From: AC-52 sp044870295
Lineage (GTDB): Bacteria > Actinomycetota > UBA4738
Reading direction: 5' to 3'
DNA length: 27,525 bases
Assembly: GCA_044870295.1 (NCBI GenBank)
Contig: JBIOYQ010000220.1
Location: forward strand, 1 to 27,525
The position numbers and the translations under genes were made by a program. This document shows positions 1-7,019 of this stretch, piece after piece; within the stretch, counting starts at the first letter, position 1, and each line of letters starts with the position of its first letter. Below the pieces are notes generated by a model. That model searched no databases, was not told the DNA's origin, and saw nothing but the letters and a program-made list of their open reading frames with translations.

Positions 1-1809
1 AGAGTGGTCGTTCGGTTCGCCGGCGACTCCGGCGACGGGATGCAGTTGACGGGTGACCGGTTCACCAACGCCACCGCCGTCCTGGGCAACGACCTGGCCA
101 CGCTGCCCGACTTTCCGGCCGAGATCCGGGCTCCGGCCGGGACGCTGGCCGGCGTGTCCGCTTTCCAGATCCACTTCGCGTCGCGGGACATCGTCACCCC
201 GGGCGACGCCCCCAACGTGCTGGTGGCTATGAACCCGGCCGCCCTCAAGACCAACCTTCGGGACCTGGAGAAGGGCGGCACGCTGATCGTCAACGAGGAC
301 GCTTTCATCGACCGGAACCTGGAGAAGGCTGGCTACCAGTCCGACCCGCTCTCCGACGGCTCGCTGGATGGCTACCAGGTCTACCGCGTGCCGATGACCT
401 CCATCACGGTCAGGGCCACCGAGGGCATCGACATCACGAAGAAGGACGCCGAGCGGGCGAAGAACATGTTCGCGCTCGGACTGGTGTCGTGGATGTACGG
501 GCGGCCCACCGACGTGACCATCCGGTGGATCGAGGGGAAGTTCAAGGGCAAGCCGGCCATCCTGGACGCGAACCTCGCCGCCTTCAAGGCGGGCTATAAC
601 TTCGGTGAGACCACGGAGCTGTTCGCCCACACCTACGAGGTCAAGCCCGCGCCCGCCACCCCGGGCACGTACAAGAACGTCAACGGGACCACCGCGCTGG
701 CCTGGGGGCTCATCGCCGCCAGCGTGAAGAGCGGCCTCCCCATCTTCTACGCGAGCTACCCGATCACGCCGGCCTCGGAGCTCCTGCACGAGCTGTCACG
801 ACACAAGAATTTCGGGGTCCGCACCTTGCAGGCCGAGGATGAGATCGCGGCGTGCGGCGCGGCCCTGGGTGCGGCGTTCGGGGGTCATCTCGGCGTCACC
901 GGGACCAGCGGACCGGGCCTGGACCTGAAGCAGGAGATGATCGGCCTGGCCGTGATGCTCGAGCTACCGATGATCATCGTGGACATCCAGCGGGCGGGCC
1001 CATCCACCGGGATGCCCACGAAGACCGAGGCGGCCGATCTGCTCGCCGCCATGTGGGGGCGCCACGGCGAGTCGCCGCTGCCGATCGTTGCGGCCCGAAC
1101 GCCATCGGAGTGTTTCGATGCCGCCATCGAGTCCGTGCGGATCGCGGTGAAGTACCGCACGCCGGTGATCCTACTGTCGGACACGTTCCTGGGGAACTCC
1201 AGCGAGCCGTGGCGGCTGCCGGACCTCGGCACGCTGCCTGAGATCGATCCGAAGTTCGCCACGCAACCCAACCACGACGACGGGTTCATGCCCTACTTGC
1301 GCGACGACAACCTGGCGCGTCCATGGGTCGTGCCGGGGACGCCGGGACTGCGTCATCGCATCGGCGGCTTGGAGAAGCAGGACGTCACCGGCAACATCTC
1401 CTACGACGCCATCAACCACGAACGGATGACCGAGCTGCGAGCGGCGAAGGTGGCGAAGGTCGCCCAGGACATACCGCCACTCGAGGTGGACGACCCCGAC
1501 GGCGACGCCGAGCTGTTGGTGTTGGGATGGGGCTCGACCTATGGCGCCATCACGGCGGGCATCCGGCGGGTCAGAGCCAAGGGAAAGAAGGTGGCCTCGG
1601 CCCACCTCATGCACTTGAACCCGCTGCCGTCGAACACCGAAGAGACCCTCAAGCGCTACCGCAAGGTGCTGATCCCGGAGATGAACATGGGCCAGCTGTG
1701 GCGGATCGTCCGGGCGGACTACCTGGTCGACGCCGACCTGTTCTCCAAGGTCCAGGGCCAGCCCATCCACGCGTCGGAGATCGAGGCACAGATCGAGGAG
1801 CGTCTGTGA
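1..1809 (+). CDS. korA: 2-oxoglutarate:ferredoxin oxidoreductase, alpha (gamma-alpha fused) subunit, 5' end outside window
   Basis: With KorB it oxidatively decarboxylates 2-oxoglutarate to succinyl-CoA, passing electrons to ferredoxin in the cytoplasm. The reading frame is open to base 1; the first possible start is GTG at 4, but the family normally has residues before the RFAGDSGDGMQ motif, so the true start is probably upstream. Numbered from that GTG: N-terminal gamma domain about 1-200 carrying RFAGDSGDGMQLTGDRF, then the thiamine-pyrophosphate pyrimidine domain with YPITPASE at 252-259, then the C-terminal alpha domain with the LLVLGWGSTYGA segment near 505. The visible 601 aa is near full length for the actinobacterial fused subunit. 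The stop overlaps the korB start (ATGA at 1806-1811 region, TGA 1807-1809), so the two are translationally coupled. The exact 2-oxoacid is inferred from resemblance to KorA and from KorB. Confidence 0.93.
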   Translation, partial: RVVVRFAGDSGDGMQLTGDRFTNATAVLGNDLATLPDFPAEIRAPAGTLAGVSAFQIHFASRDIVTPGDAPNVLVAMNPAALKTNLRDLEKGGTLIVNEDAFIDRNLEKAGYQSDPLSDGSLDGYQVYRVPMTSITVRATEGIDITKKDAERAKNMFALGLVSWMYGRPTDVTIRWIEGKFKGKPAILDANLAAFKAGYNFGETTELFAHTYEVKPAPATPGTYKNVNGTTALAWGLIAASVKSGLPIFYASYPITPASELLHELSRHKNFGVRTLQAEDEIAACGAALGAAFGGHLGVTGTSGPGLDLKQEMIGLAVMLELPMIIVDIQRAGPSTGMPTKTEAADLLAAMWGRHGESPLPIVAARTPSECFDAAIESVRIAVKYRTPVILLSDTFLGNSSEPWRLPDLGTLPEIDPKFATQPNHDDGFMPYLRDDNLARPWVVPGTPGLRHRIGGLEKQDVTGNISYDAINHERMTELRAAKVAKVAQDIPPLEVDDPDGDAELLVLGWGSTYGAITAGIRRVRAKGKKVASAHLMHLNPLPSNTEETLKRYRKVLIPEMNMGQLWRIVRADYLVDADLFSKVQGQPIHASEIEAQIEERL

Positions 1810-2891
1810 TGCCGGAGACCCAGGGGAACGGAAAGGGCAACGGCCAGACGGAAGGAGGTCTGGGCGGCAGTGGGCAGCGGGGCGTCGGGACGCTGACCAA
1901 GAAGGACTTCGTCAGCGACCAGGAGGTCCGGTGGTGCCCCGGATGCGGCGACTACGCCATCCTCTCCGCGGTCCAGGGCCTGATGCCCGACCTGGGCGTC
2001 CACCCCGACAAGCTGGTGTTCGTGACCGGGATCGGTTGCTCCGGACGCTTCGTGTACTACATGGACACCTACGGGGTCCACGGCATCCACGGCCGCGCGC
2101 CGGCCATCGCCAGCGGCCTGGCCACGGCCCGGCCCGATCTCTCGGTCTGGATCGTCACCGGTGACGGGGACGCCCTGTCCATCGGGGGCAACCACCTGAT
2201 CCACGCGCTGCGGCGGAACATCAACGTGAAGATCCTGATGTTCAACAACCAGATCTACGGCCTGACGAAGGGCCAGTACTCGCCCACCAGCGAAGAGGGC
2301 AAGGTCACCAAGTCCACGCCGTTCGGCTCGCTGGACCATCCCTTCAATCCGGTGGCGCTGGCGCTGGGAGCCGAGGCGACGTTCGTGGCCAGGTCCATCG
2401 ACGTCGACCGCCAGCATCTGACGGACGTGCTGCGGCAGGCCTCGGCCCATCAGGGGTCGGCGTTCGTCGAGATCTACCAGAACTGCAACGTCTTCAACGA
2501 CGACGCCTTCATCGCGCTCACCGGCAAGGAGACCAAGGCGACGAACCAGATCCGCCTGGAGCATGGGAAGCCGGTGGTGTTCGGGTCGCAGGGCGAACGC
2601 TGCGTGTATGTGGAGTTCGACGGTTCGCTGCGCGTCGGAGACACCGCCGAGGTTCCGTCCGAGCTGGTGTACGTGCACGACGCGCACCGCGAAGAGCCGA
2701 GCGCGGCCTTCACCCTGGCCCACCTGTCCACCGGCCCGACCCAGCCGACGTGCCTCGGCGTGTTCCGTGACGTGCAGCGGCCGGTCTACGGCGAGCTGAT
2801 GGAGCGTCAGATCGAGATGGCGACGACGAAGCTGGGCGACGGCGATCTGGCCAAGCTGCTGCATTCCGGAGACACCTGGGACGTCACCTAG
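1809..2891 (+). CDS. korB: 2-oxoglutarate:ferredoxin oxidoreductase, beta subunit
   Basis: Catalytic TPP and Fe-S subunit of the KorAB enzyme. ATG at 1809 overlaps the korA stop by one base, giving 360 aa. A Gly/Gln-rich N-terminal tail of about 28 residues precedes the conserved core. Four likely [4Fe-4S] ligands are visible: C43 and C46 in WCPGCGD, C77 in GIGCSGR and C226 in YQNCNVFND. TPP/Mg binding is shown by GDGDALSIGGNH at about 118-129 and NNQIYG at about 146-151. The residue TKGQYSPTSE stretch is typical of KorB rather than pyruvate enzymes. No separate ferredoxin-like delta subunit gene follows, as in the two-subunit enzymes of actinobacteria and haloarchaea. It ends convergently with the next gene, sharing 8 bp (2884-2891). 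Confidence 0.95.
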   Translation: MPETQGNGKGNGQTEGGLGGSGQRGVGTLTKKDFVSDQEVRWCPGCGDYAILSAVQGLMPDLGVHPDKLVFVTGIGCSGRFVYYMDTYGVHGIHGRAPAIASGLATARPDLSVWIVTGDGDALSIGGNHLIHALRRNINVKILMFNNQIYGLTKGQYSPTSEEGKVTKSTPFGSLDHPFNPVALALGAEATFVARSIDVDRQHLTDVLRQASAHQGSAFVEIYQNCNVFNDDAFIALTGKETKATNQIRLEHGKPVVFGSQGERCVYVEFDGSLRVGDTAEVPSELVYVHDAHREEPSAAFTLAHLSTGPTQPTCLGVFRDVQRPVYGELMERQIEMATTKLGDGDLAKLLHSGDTWDVT

Positions 2892-3765
2892 CGTCCGGCC
2901 AGGTCTCCGAGCTCCCCGCCGCCAGCGACCCCGCTTCGCACGCCGCTTGGAGGGCGGTCTCCGGTTCCGTCCCTCTGGCCAGGAGGGCGACCAGCACGCC
3001 GTCGAAGGCGTCCCCGGCCCCGGTGGGATCGACAGGGTCCACCGGGGCCACGCGCGCTGAGAGGACGCGTCCGTCGACGGCCAGCACGGCCCCCTCCGCA
3101 CCGAGCTTCACCGCCGCCATCGGGTAGCGGTCGGCCAGAGCCTTGACGGCGTCCATTCCGGGCCAGCTCGTCAGGGTCTCCGCCTCCCGCGCGTTGGCCA
3201 GCATCAACGTGACCTCCTTGGTCGCGACCAGGAACCGCTCGGGACCGTAGGCCTCGAGGAGCGGCCAGGACGCGGCGTCGACCGCCACCACGTCCGCCTC
3301 GGTCCGAGCCAGCGCGGCGACCGCCACCGGTTCGGAGCCGGGGTGGAAGAAGAGGTACCCGGAGACCAGCACGGCGCCCGCCACCAACCGGTCCGGGAGG
3401 TCGTGCGGGGTGAGGCGCGCGTTCGCGCCGCGGTCGGCCACCATCGACCGCTCGGGTCCATCCCGGACGACCAGCATGGCCCCGGTGCGGGCTTCCGGGT
3501 CCACGGCGAGCCGCCCTTCGACGTCGTGCTCGCGCACGGCGGCCTGGAGGAGACGGCCGGCGAGGTCGTTGCCGACACGGCCGAACAGCTGCACGCGGGC
3601 GTCCGCGGCGGAAGCCCACACGGCGGCGTTGGCCCCAGCGCCACCCGGTCGGATACGAACCTCGCCCTGGACGTCACCGCCGGGCACGAGCTCACCACCC
3701 AGGACGGCGACGTCGGCCATCACGTCGCCCACGACGATCACGTCGGCTGGCATGGACTTCGGCAT
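2884..3765 (-). CDS. PfkB-family carbohydrate/nucleoside kinase
   Basis: ATP-dependent kinase of the ribokinase/PfkB superfamily, 293 aa, cytoplasmic; the substrate cannot be read from sequence. The N-terminal PfkB signature is the Gly-rich segment RPGGAGANAAVW (39-50) and the C-terminal signature is DPTGAGDAF (246-254) with catalytic base D252. The central region lacks obvious ribokinase-specific or adenosine-kinase-specific motifs. Start ATG 3765 has no strong Shine-Dalgarno; an in-frame ATG four codons later (3753) is an alternative. It lies 30 nt downstream of the aldo/keto reductase on the same strand, so the two are probably one transcript. The C-terminus overlaps the korB end by 8 bp in convergent orientation. 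Sugar, inositol or nucleoside substrates are all possible. Confidence 0.85.
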   Translation of the reverse strand: MPKSMPADVIVVGDVMADVAVLGGELVPGGDVQGEVRIRPGGAGANAAVWASAADARVQLFGRVGNDLAGRLLQAAVREHDVEGRLAVDPEARTGAMLVVRDGPERSMVADRGANARLTPHDLPDRLVAGAVLVSGYLFFHPGSEPVAVAALARTEADVVAVDAASWPLLEAYGPERFLVATKEVTLMLANAREAETLTSWPGMDAVKALADRYPMAAVKLGAEGAVLAVDGRVLSARVAPVDPVDPTGAGDAFDGVLVALLARGTEPETALQAACEAGSLAAGSSETWPDAR

Positions 3766-3795
3766 CGTCGCACGACCATGGCGCGACGGGCGGGA

Positions 3796-4734
3796 TCACC
3801 CGAAGATCTCGGTGATCTCCTGGCGGGTCTTCTCGTCCAGTCGTACGTCGCCGGCGACCGCGTTGTCCCGAACGTGCCCAGGGTTGCGGGTTCCCGCGAT
3901 GGCGGTGGTCACGCCCGGCTGCTCGACCACCCATCGGAGGGCCAGGGCCGCGAGGGAGATCCCCAGGCGGTCGGCGATGGGGCGAAGCCGTTCGACCTTC
4001 GTCAGGTGCGCCCCGCGGACGCGCGCAGCGAACAATCGCTCGTAGTTCCCCATCCCCATCCCGCCGCTTCGCCAGTCGTCCCGGTCGAACGTGGTGTCCT
4101 CGCGGATCGCGCCCGTGAGGAGGCCGAAGGCCAGGGGTCCATAGGCGAGGTACCCCACGCCTTGCTCGTCCAGCCACGGCAGCAGGCGCTTCTGGTCGTC
4201 CTGGCGGAACAACGACAGCTCGTTCTGCACCGAGTCGACGTGCCGGATGGCCAGGCAGCGCTGGACCAGGGCCTTGTCGAAGTTGCTGACGCCGATGTGG
4301 CGGGTGAGGCCCTCGTCCTGGAGGTCGGCCATGGCCTGCCAGGTCTCCTCGACCGGGACCGACAGGTCGGGCCAGTGGAGCTGATACAGATCCACGTGTT
4401 CGACGCCGAGCCGTCCGAGCGAACGTCGGATGGCCTCCTTGACCTGGTCCGCGCGGAAGCCGGTGCCGGATGGTTTCGGGGCGACCTTGGTGAAGATCAG
4501 GACCTCGTCACCGCGCCCCTCGACGGCTCTGCCGACTAGCTGCTCGGACCGGCCTCGCCCGTAGACCTCGGCGGTGTCGATCCACGTCATACCGGCATCC
4601 ATGGCCGCCCGCATCGCCTCGACCACGACGTCGTCGGACCGGTTCGCGCCCCACATGTCGCCACCGGCTTCCCACGCGCCGTAGCCGACCACCGAGACCT
4701 CGGGGCCCATCCGTCCCAGCTTCCGCAGCTCCAT
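3796..4734 (-). CDS. Aldo/keto reductase
   Basis: NAD(P)H-dependent oxidoreductase of the AKR superfamily, (beta/alpha)8 barrel, 312 aa. The catalytic tetrad is complete: D53 and Y58 in WIDTAEVYG, K83 in FTKVAPK and H120 in LYQLHWPD. The C-terminal part contains the family motif for cofactor binding (ALRWVVEQPGVTTAIAGTR). The reading frame is open for another 79 codons upstream, but ATG 4734 begins exactly at the family N-terminus (MELRKLGRMG) and follows a GGAG with a 6-nt spacer. Physiological substrate unknown. Probably co-transcribed with the PfkB kinase 30 nt downstream, which could suggest sugar or polyol metabolism, but that is inference only. Confidence 0.9.
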   Translation of the reverse strand: MELRKLGRMGPEVSVVGYGAWEAGGDMWGANRSDDVVVEAMRAAMDAGMTWIDTAEVYGRGRSEQLVGRAVEGRGDEVLIFTKVAPKPSGTGFRADQVKEAIRRSLGRLGVEHVDLYQLHWPDLSVPVEETWQAMADLQDEGLTRHIGVSNFDKALVQRCLAIRHVDSVQNELSLFRQDDQKRLLPWLDEQGVGYLAYGPLAFGLLTGAIREDTTFDRDDWRSGGMGMGNYERLFAARVRGAHLTKVERLRPIADRLGISLAALALRWVVEQPGVTTAIAGTRNPGHVRDNAVAGDVRLDEKTRQEITEIFG

Positions 4735-4835
4735 CCTCGACTCCGTTCTTCTGGGGGTGATGTGGATCCCGTGCTCACCCTTCCATGCTTGGCCGCGGGC
4801 GCAAACACGCAGGTAGGGCCGCTGGACAGGGTCGT

Positions 4836-4841
4836 TATCAT
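4836..4841 (+). promoter_or_regulatory. Possible -10 element (TATCAT) for the zinc-ribbon gene
   Basis: The AT-rich island at 4834-4843 stands out in the surrounding GC-rich spacer between two divergent genes. TATCAT fits TANNNT; no convincing -35 was found. It would give a leader of about 85 nt containing the hairpin at 4868-4889. The rest of the 4735-4933 spacer shows nothing else I can name. Confidence 0.3.
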
Positions 4842-4867
4842 TAGGCGTTTCAAGCAAGGCTCGTGAA

Positions 4868-4889
4868 CGGCCCTCCCCGCGGAGGGCCG
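4868..4889. repeat. Perfect 9-bp inverted repeat with 4-nt loop
   Basis: CGGCCCTCC and GGAGGGCCG flank a CCGC loop. There is no T-run after it on either strand, so it is not a canonical intrinsic terminator. It lies in the presumed 5' leader of the small zinc-ribbon gene and could be an RNA structure or an operator. Confidence 0.6.
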
Positions 4890-4933
4890 CCCGGCCGAGG
4901 AGAACGGGGGGGCGGGCGGTGGGGAACGAACTC

Positions 4934-5107
4934 ATGGACGACGTCGACGCCGACGAGGAGGGGGAGGTCATCCACCTCCGAGTGACCGGCGACCGGCGGT
5001 GCCCGCAGTGCGGCGTGAAGCTCTCTCAGTACAACCCGGGCCCGAACTGCTGGTCGCACACGATCGGATGGCCGTGGCGAGGCCCATCCGCCAAGCCCCG
5101 ATTCTGA
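4934..5107 (+). CDS. Small zinc-ribbon protein, uncharacterised
   Basis: 57 aa from ATG 4934; an in-frame GTG at 4919 would add five residues, and the purine-rich G tracts before both leave the start open. An acidic N-terminus (DDVDADEEGE) is followed by a probable single-zinc site C23-x2-C26-x12-C39-x2-H42 in RRCPQCGVKLSQYNPG and CWSHT, then a Trp/Pro-rich tail (GWPWRGPSAKP). The spacing and the LSQYNPG element look like a conserved actinobacterial small protein, and the codons have the expected G/C third positions, so I consider it a real gene. Function unknown; nucleic-acid binding or a regulatory zinc ribbon is a guess. Its only neighbours are the divergent aldo/keto reductase and the convergent aquaporin. 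Confidence 0.65.
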   Translation: MDDVDADEEGEVIHLRVTGDRRCPQCGVKLSQYNPGPNCWSHTIGWPWRGPSAKPRF

Positions 5108-5132
5108 TCGACCACCCTCGAACTCCCGCCCG

Positions 5133-5867
5133 CTAGGGCAGATCTTCCTCGGGCCCGCCCCCGATCGGCGTCTCCGTTCGGGGAGCGGCCACCTCGCGGG
5201 TCCGCAGGAACAGGAACGTGTAGACGCTGGCGGCGATCAGCCCACCCACCACGGGACCGATCACATACACCCAGAAGTCCGTCCACGTTCCGCCCACGAG
5301 CGCCGGACCGAACGAGCGCGCCGGGTTCATGCTGGCGCCGGTCAGGGGGCCGCCCACCAAGATGTCGAAGACGAGCACCAGCCCGATGGGGAGCCCTGCG
5401 ATGGACTTGAACACGCCGCGGTCGTCGATGGCGACGGCGAACACGGTGATGACCAGGAAGAACGTCAGGATGGCCTCCAGCAGGATGGCCCGCCCGCTGG
5501 GGATCCCGCTCACGGTGGTGGCCCCCAGGTTGGCGTTCCTCCAGAGCTCCTCGGGCATCACCCATCGGAGCAGGAGCGCCCCCACCGTCGCCCCCACGAG
5601 CTGGGCGACGATGTAGACACCCGCCCGGCCGGTCTCGATCTTCCCCGCCACCCAGGCGCTGACGGTGACCGCGGGATTGAAGTGGCCTCCCGAGATGTGG
5701 CCGAAAGCGGAAACCATGACGGCGAGGACCAGCCCAAAGGCGAGCGCCACGCCGAGGAGCCCGGACCCCGCGCCGCCCGTCGCGATCACCACCGCTCCGG
5801 CCCCGATGAACACGAGCGCCAGCGTGCCGATCAGCTCGGCCACGGCCTGTTCGGCGGTCGAACGCAT
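5133..5867 (-). CDS. MIP-family aquaporin / channel
   Basis: Six-helix membrane channel for water or small neutral solutes, 244 aa. Both hemipore loops are intact: GHFNPAVT (N64-P65-A66) and SMNPARS (N181-P182-A183). Aligned with E. coli AqpZ from these motifs, the selectivity filter reads F44, I169, A178, R184; AqpZ has F, H, T, R. Replacement of the helix-5 histidine by isoleucine and the threonine by alanine resembles plant TIP-type pores more than a strict water channel. Start ATG 5867 was chosen over the upstream in-frame 5924 because GGGAGG sits 6 nt before it and residue 1 begins just ahead of the first membrane helix. Divergent from the receiver-domain gene. Confidence 0.9.
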   Translation of the reverse strand: MRSTAEQAVAELIGTLALVFIGAGAVVIATGGAGSGLLGVALAFGLVLAVMVSAFGHISGGHFNPAVTVSAWVAGKIETGRAGVYIVAQLVGATVGALLLRWVMPEELWRNANLGATTVSGIPSGRAILLEAILTFFLVITVFAVAIDDRGVFKSIAGLPIGLVLVFDILVGGPLTGASMNPARSFGPALVGGTWTDFWVYVIGPVVGGLIAASVYTFLFLRTREVAAPRTETPIGGGPEEDLP

Positions 5868-5895
5868 CGCTGCCTCCCTCCGTCCGGTCGGCCGA

Positions 5896-5924
5896 AGCCT
5901 ACCGTTTCGAGCCTGGCGGTTCAC
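5896..5924 (-). promoter_or_regulatory. Possible sigma70-type promoter of the aquaporin gene
   Basis: On the minus strand, GTGAAC (5919-5924) lies 17 nt from TAGGCT (5896-5901), giving a short leader with the GGGAGG ribosome site. The perfect 12-bp GC palindrome CCGCCCGGGCGG at 5933-5944 lies between this and the divergent promoter and could be an operator. Confidence 0.4.
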
Positions 5925-5959
5925 GCAGCTTCCCGCCCGGGCGGACGGGTGCCCGCGAC

Positions 5960-5965
5960 TACAAT
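5960..5965 (+). promoter_or_regulatory. -10 element TACAAT, leaderless arrangement
   Basis: TACAAT is followed by exactly six bases and then the GTG start at 5972. Transcription would start at or next to the start codon, so this mRNA is probably leaderless. No Shine-Dalgarno is present. No clear -35 element. Confidence 0.55.
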
Positions 5966-5971
5966 GCCCCC

Positions 5972-6364
5972 GTGAAGGTCCTGCTGATCTCGTCGGATCC
6001 TGCCGTCCGGGAATGGATCGACCTCGCCGTTCGGAGCGTGCAGCGGCGTCTCGACGAGCCGTTCGAGCAGCTGGAAGCCGCGGACGGCATCCGAGGGATG
6101 GCGCTGGCGTGGCGGCACCTCCCGGACGTCGTGGTGGCCGACGAGATCACCAGCCGGGCCGGGGCGTTCGCGGTGGCCAGGGACCTGAAGGGAGCGGATC
6201 CCCCCTTCCCCGGCGTCGTCGTGATCCTGCTGGATCGGCCGCAGGATGCGTGGCTGGCCCGGTGGTCGGGGGCGGACGCGTGGTTCGACAAGCCGGTGAA
6301 CCCCTTCGAAATGGGCGACGTCGTCGCCGGCCTCCTCGAGGCCAGGCAGAAGGAGGCCGTGTGA
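5972..6364 (+). CDS. Degenerate response-regulator receiver domain, stand-alone
   Basis: A CheY-like fold of 130 aa without an output domain. Visible landmarks: acidic pocket residue D9 in ISSDP, candidate phospho-acceptor D57 (followed by E58) in VVVADE, and the conserved lysine K107 in WFDKPVNPFEM. The conserved Thr/Ser after beta-4 is replaced by D88 in VVILLDRP, so classical phosphorylation-driven switching may be altered. GTG 5972 is the only sensible start and fits a leaderless promoter. It is the first gene of a tight row ending with a TrpD-family gene; the next gene overlaps by 4 bp (GTGA). No histidine kinase is in the window. Role unknown; protein-protein signalling is the likely mode. 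Confidence 0.75.
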   Translation: MKVLLISSDPAVREWIDLAVRSVQRRLDEPFEQLEAADGIRGMALAWRHLPDVVVADEITSRAGAFAVARDLKGADPPFPGVVVILLDRPQDAWLARWSGADAWFDKPVNPFEMGDVVAGLLEARQKEAV

Positions 6365-6651
6365 AGATCAAGGTGTTCCACACCGAGTGCGGCAGGGAGG
6401 CGCTCGTCCGGCAGATCCTGGACACGGGCGGCCACTGCCCCTGGGACGGCAAGCCCTACAACAAGGACTACACGGCCGTGCTGGCCGAGGCGCTCGAGGC
6501 GGCCGAGGACTCCGGCAGCGTCCTGGAGAACGCGCTGGAGAAGATCGCCCAGATGCATCCGGCCCTGACCATCGACCGATCGTCCGTGCTCGGCGACATC
6601 GAAGGTGATCTCCGCCTCCTCAACGAGCGCCGCGGAGCGCCGAGGTCATGA
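6361..6651 (+). CDS. Conserved small protein with C-x-W-D-G-K-P motif, unknown function
   Basis: 96 aa from GTG 6361, which overlaps the preceding stop (GTGA) and is preceded by AGGAGG with a 4-nt spacer. The N-terminal half has two cysteines, C9 in HTECGREALV and a second in GGHCPWDGKPYNKDY; the C-terminal half is helical and acidic (VLAEALEAAEDSGSVLENALEKIA). The cysteine/His/Trp/Asp content could form a small metal site but this is not a motif I can assign. I have the impression of similar proteins in other actinobacteria near trpD, without a known role. Overlaps the next gene by ATGA. Confidence 0.7.
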   Translation: MKIKVFHTECGREALVRQILDTGGHCPWDGKPYNKDYTAVLAEALEAAEDSGSVLENALEKIAQMHPALTIDRSSVLGDIEGDLRLLNERRGAPRS

Positions 6652-6887
6652 CCGCGCAGCAATCGGGCGGCGATCCGAACGCGGTCAACGAGTATCGGAT
6701 CGAGCTGCGCGATGACGAGCTGGGCTGGGAGGTGCGCATCCTGGACCCGACCGGCGGCGTGGTATGGACACGGTCCTGCTCCGACCAGGCCGAGGCGCGG
6801 ACGCTGGCCTCGACGGTCGGGCAGCACATCTACTGGCTGTCGCCGGCGAAGTTCCGCGAGTACTACAAGCTGCCCGAGGCGGGGTGA
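6648..6887 (+). CDS. Small hypothetical protein
   Basis: 79 aa, ATG 6648 overlapping the previous stop (ATGA), so translation is coupled. Soluble, mixed alpha/beta character: a beta-rich centre (YRIELRDDELGWEVRILDP, GGVVWTRSC) and an aromatic-rich C-terminus (IYWLSPAKFREYYKLPEAG). One cysteine. No recognised domain. Being the third of five tightly packed genes, it is almost certainly co-expressed with the receiver and TrpD-family genes. Confidence 0.65.
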   Translation: MTAQQSGGDPNAVNEYRIELRDDELGWEVRILDPTGGVVWTRSCSDQAEARTLASTVGQHIYWLSPAKFREYYKLPEAG

Positions 6888-6892
6888 TCGGG

Positions 6893-7000
6893 ATGGGGTT
6901 CAATCCGATGCAGCCCGGCAAGATCAAGCGAGCCGATCTGCTCATGTTCCTGTTCGGGCTGGCCATGATCGCCGCCGCGGTGGCGTGGGTGCTGCGCTGA
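6893..7000 (+). CDS. Small single-pass membrane protein
   Basis: 35 aa from ATG 6893; GTG 6884, overlapping the previous stop as GTGA, is an equally possible start and gives 38 aa. A short basic N-terminus (MQPGKIKRAD) is followed by one hydrophobic helix (LLMFLFGLAMIAAAVAWVLR), so the N-terminus should face the cytoplasm. It resembles the short GFNP-type membrane peptides seen in actinobacteria. Function unknown. It lies 19 nt before the TrpD-family gene and may recruit the products of this row to the membrane, which is a guess. Confidence 0.6.
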   Translation: MGFNPMQPGKIKRADLLMFLFGLAMIAAAVAWVLR

Positions 7001-7019
7001 GTCCCGCGGCCTCAACGAG

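Noticed and set aside
1719..3101. Long open frames antisense to real genes (also 3343-4539, 7864-9360, 23918-25897, 24967-26217)
   Set aside because: These are the usual shadows of GC-rich codon usage; their proteins are Arg/Gly/His-rich without motifs and the opposite strand holds clear gene families.
4868..4889. Intrinsic terminator
   Set aside because: There is no T-run after the stem on either strand and the hairpin lies upstream of, not after, the neighbouring genes.
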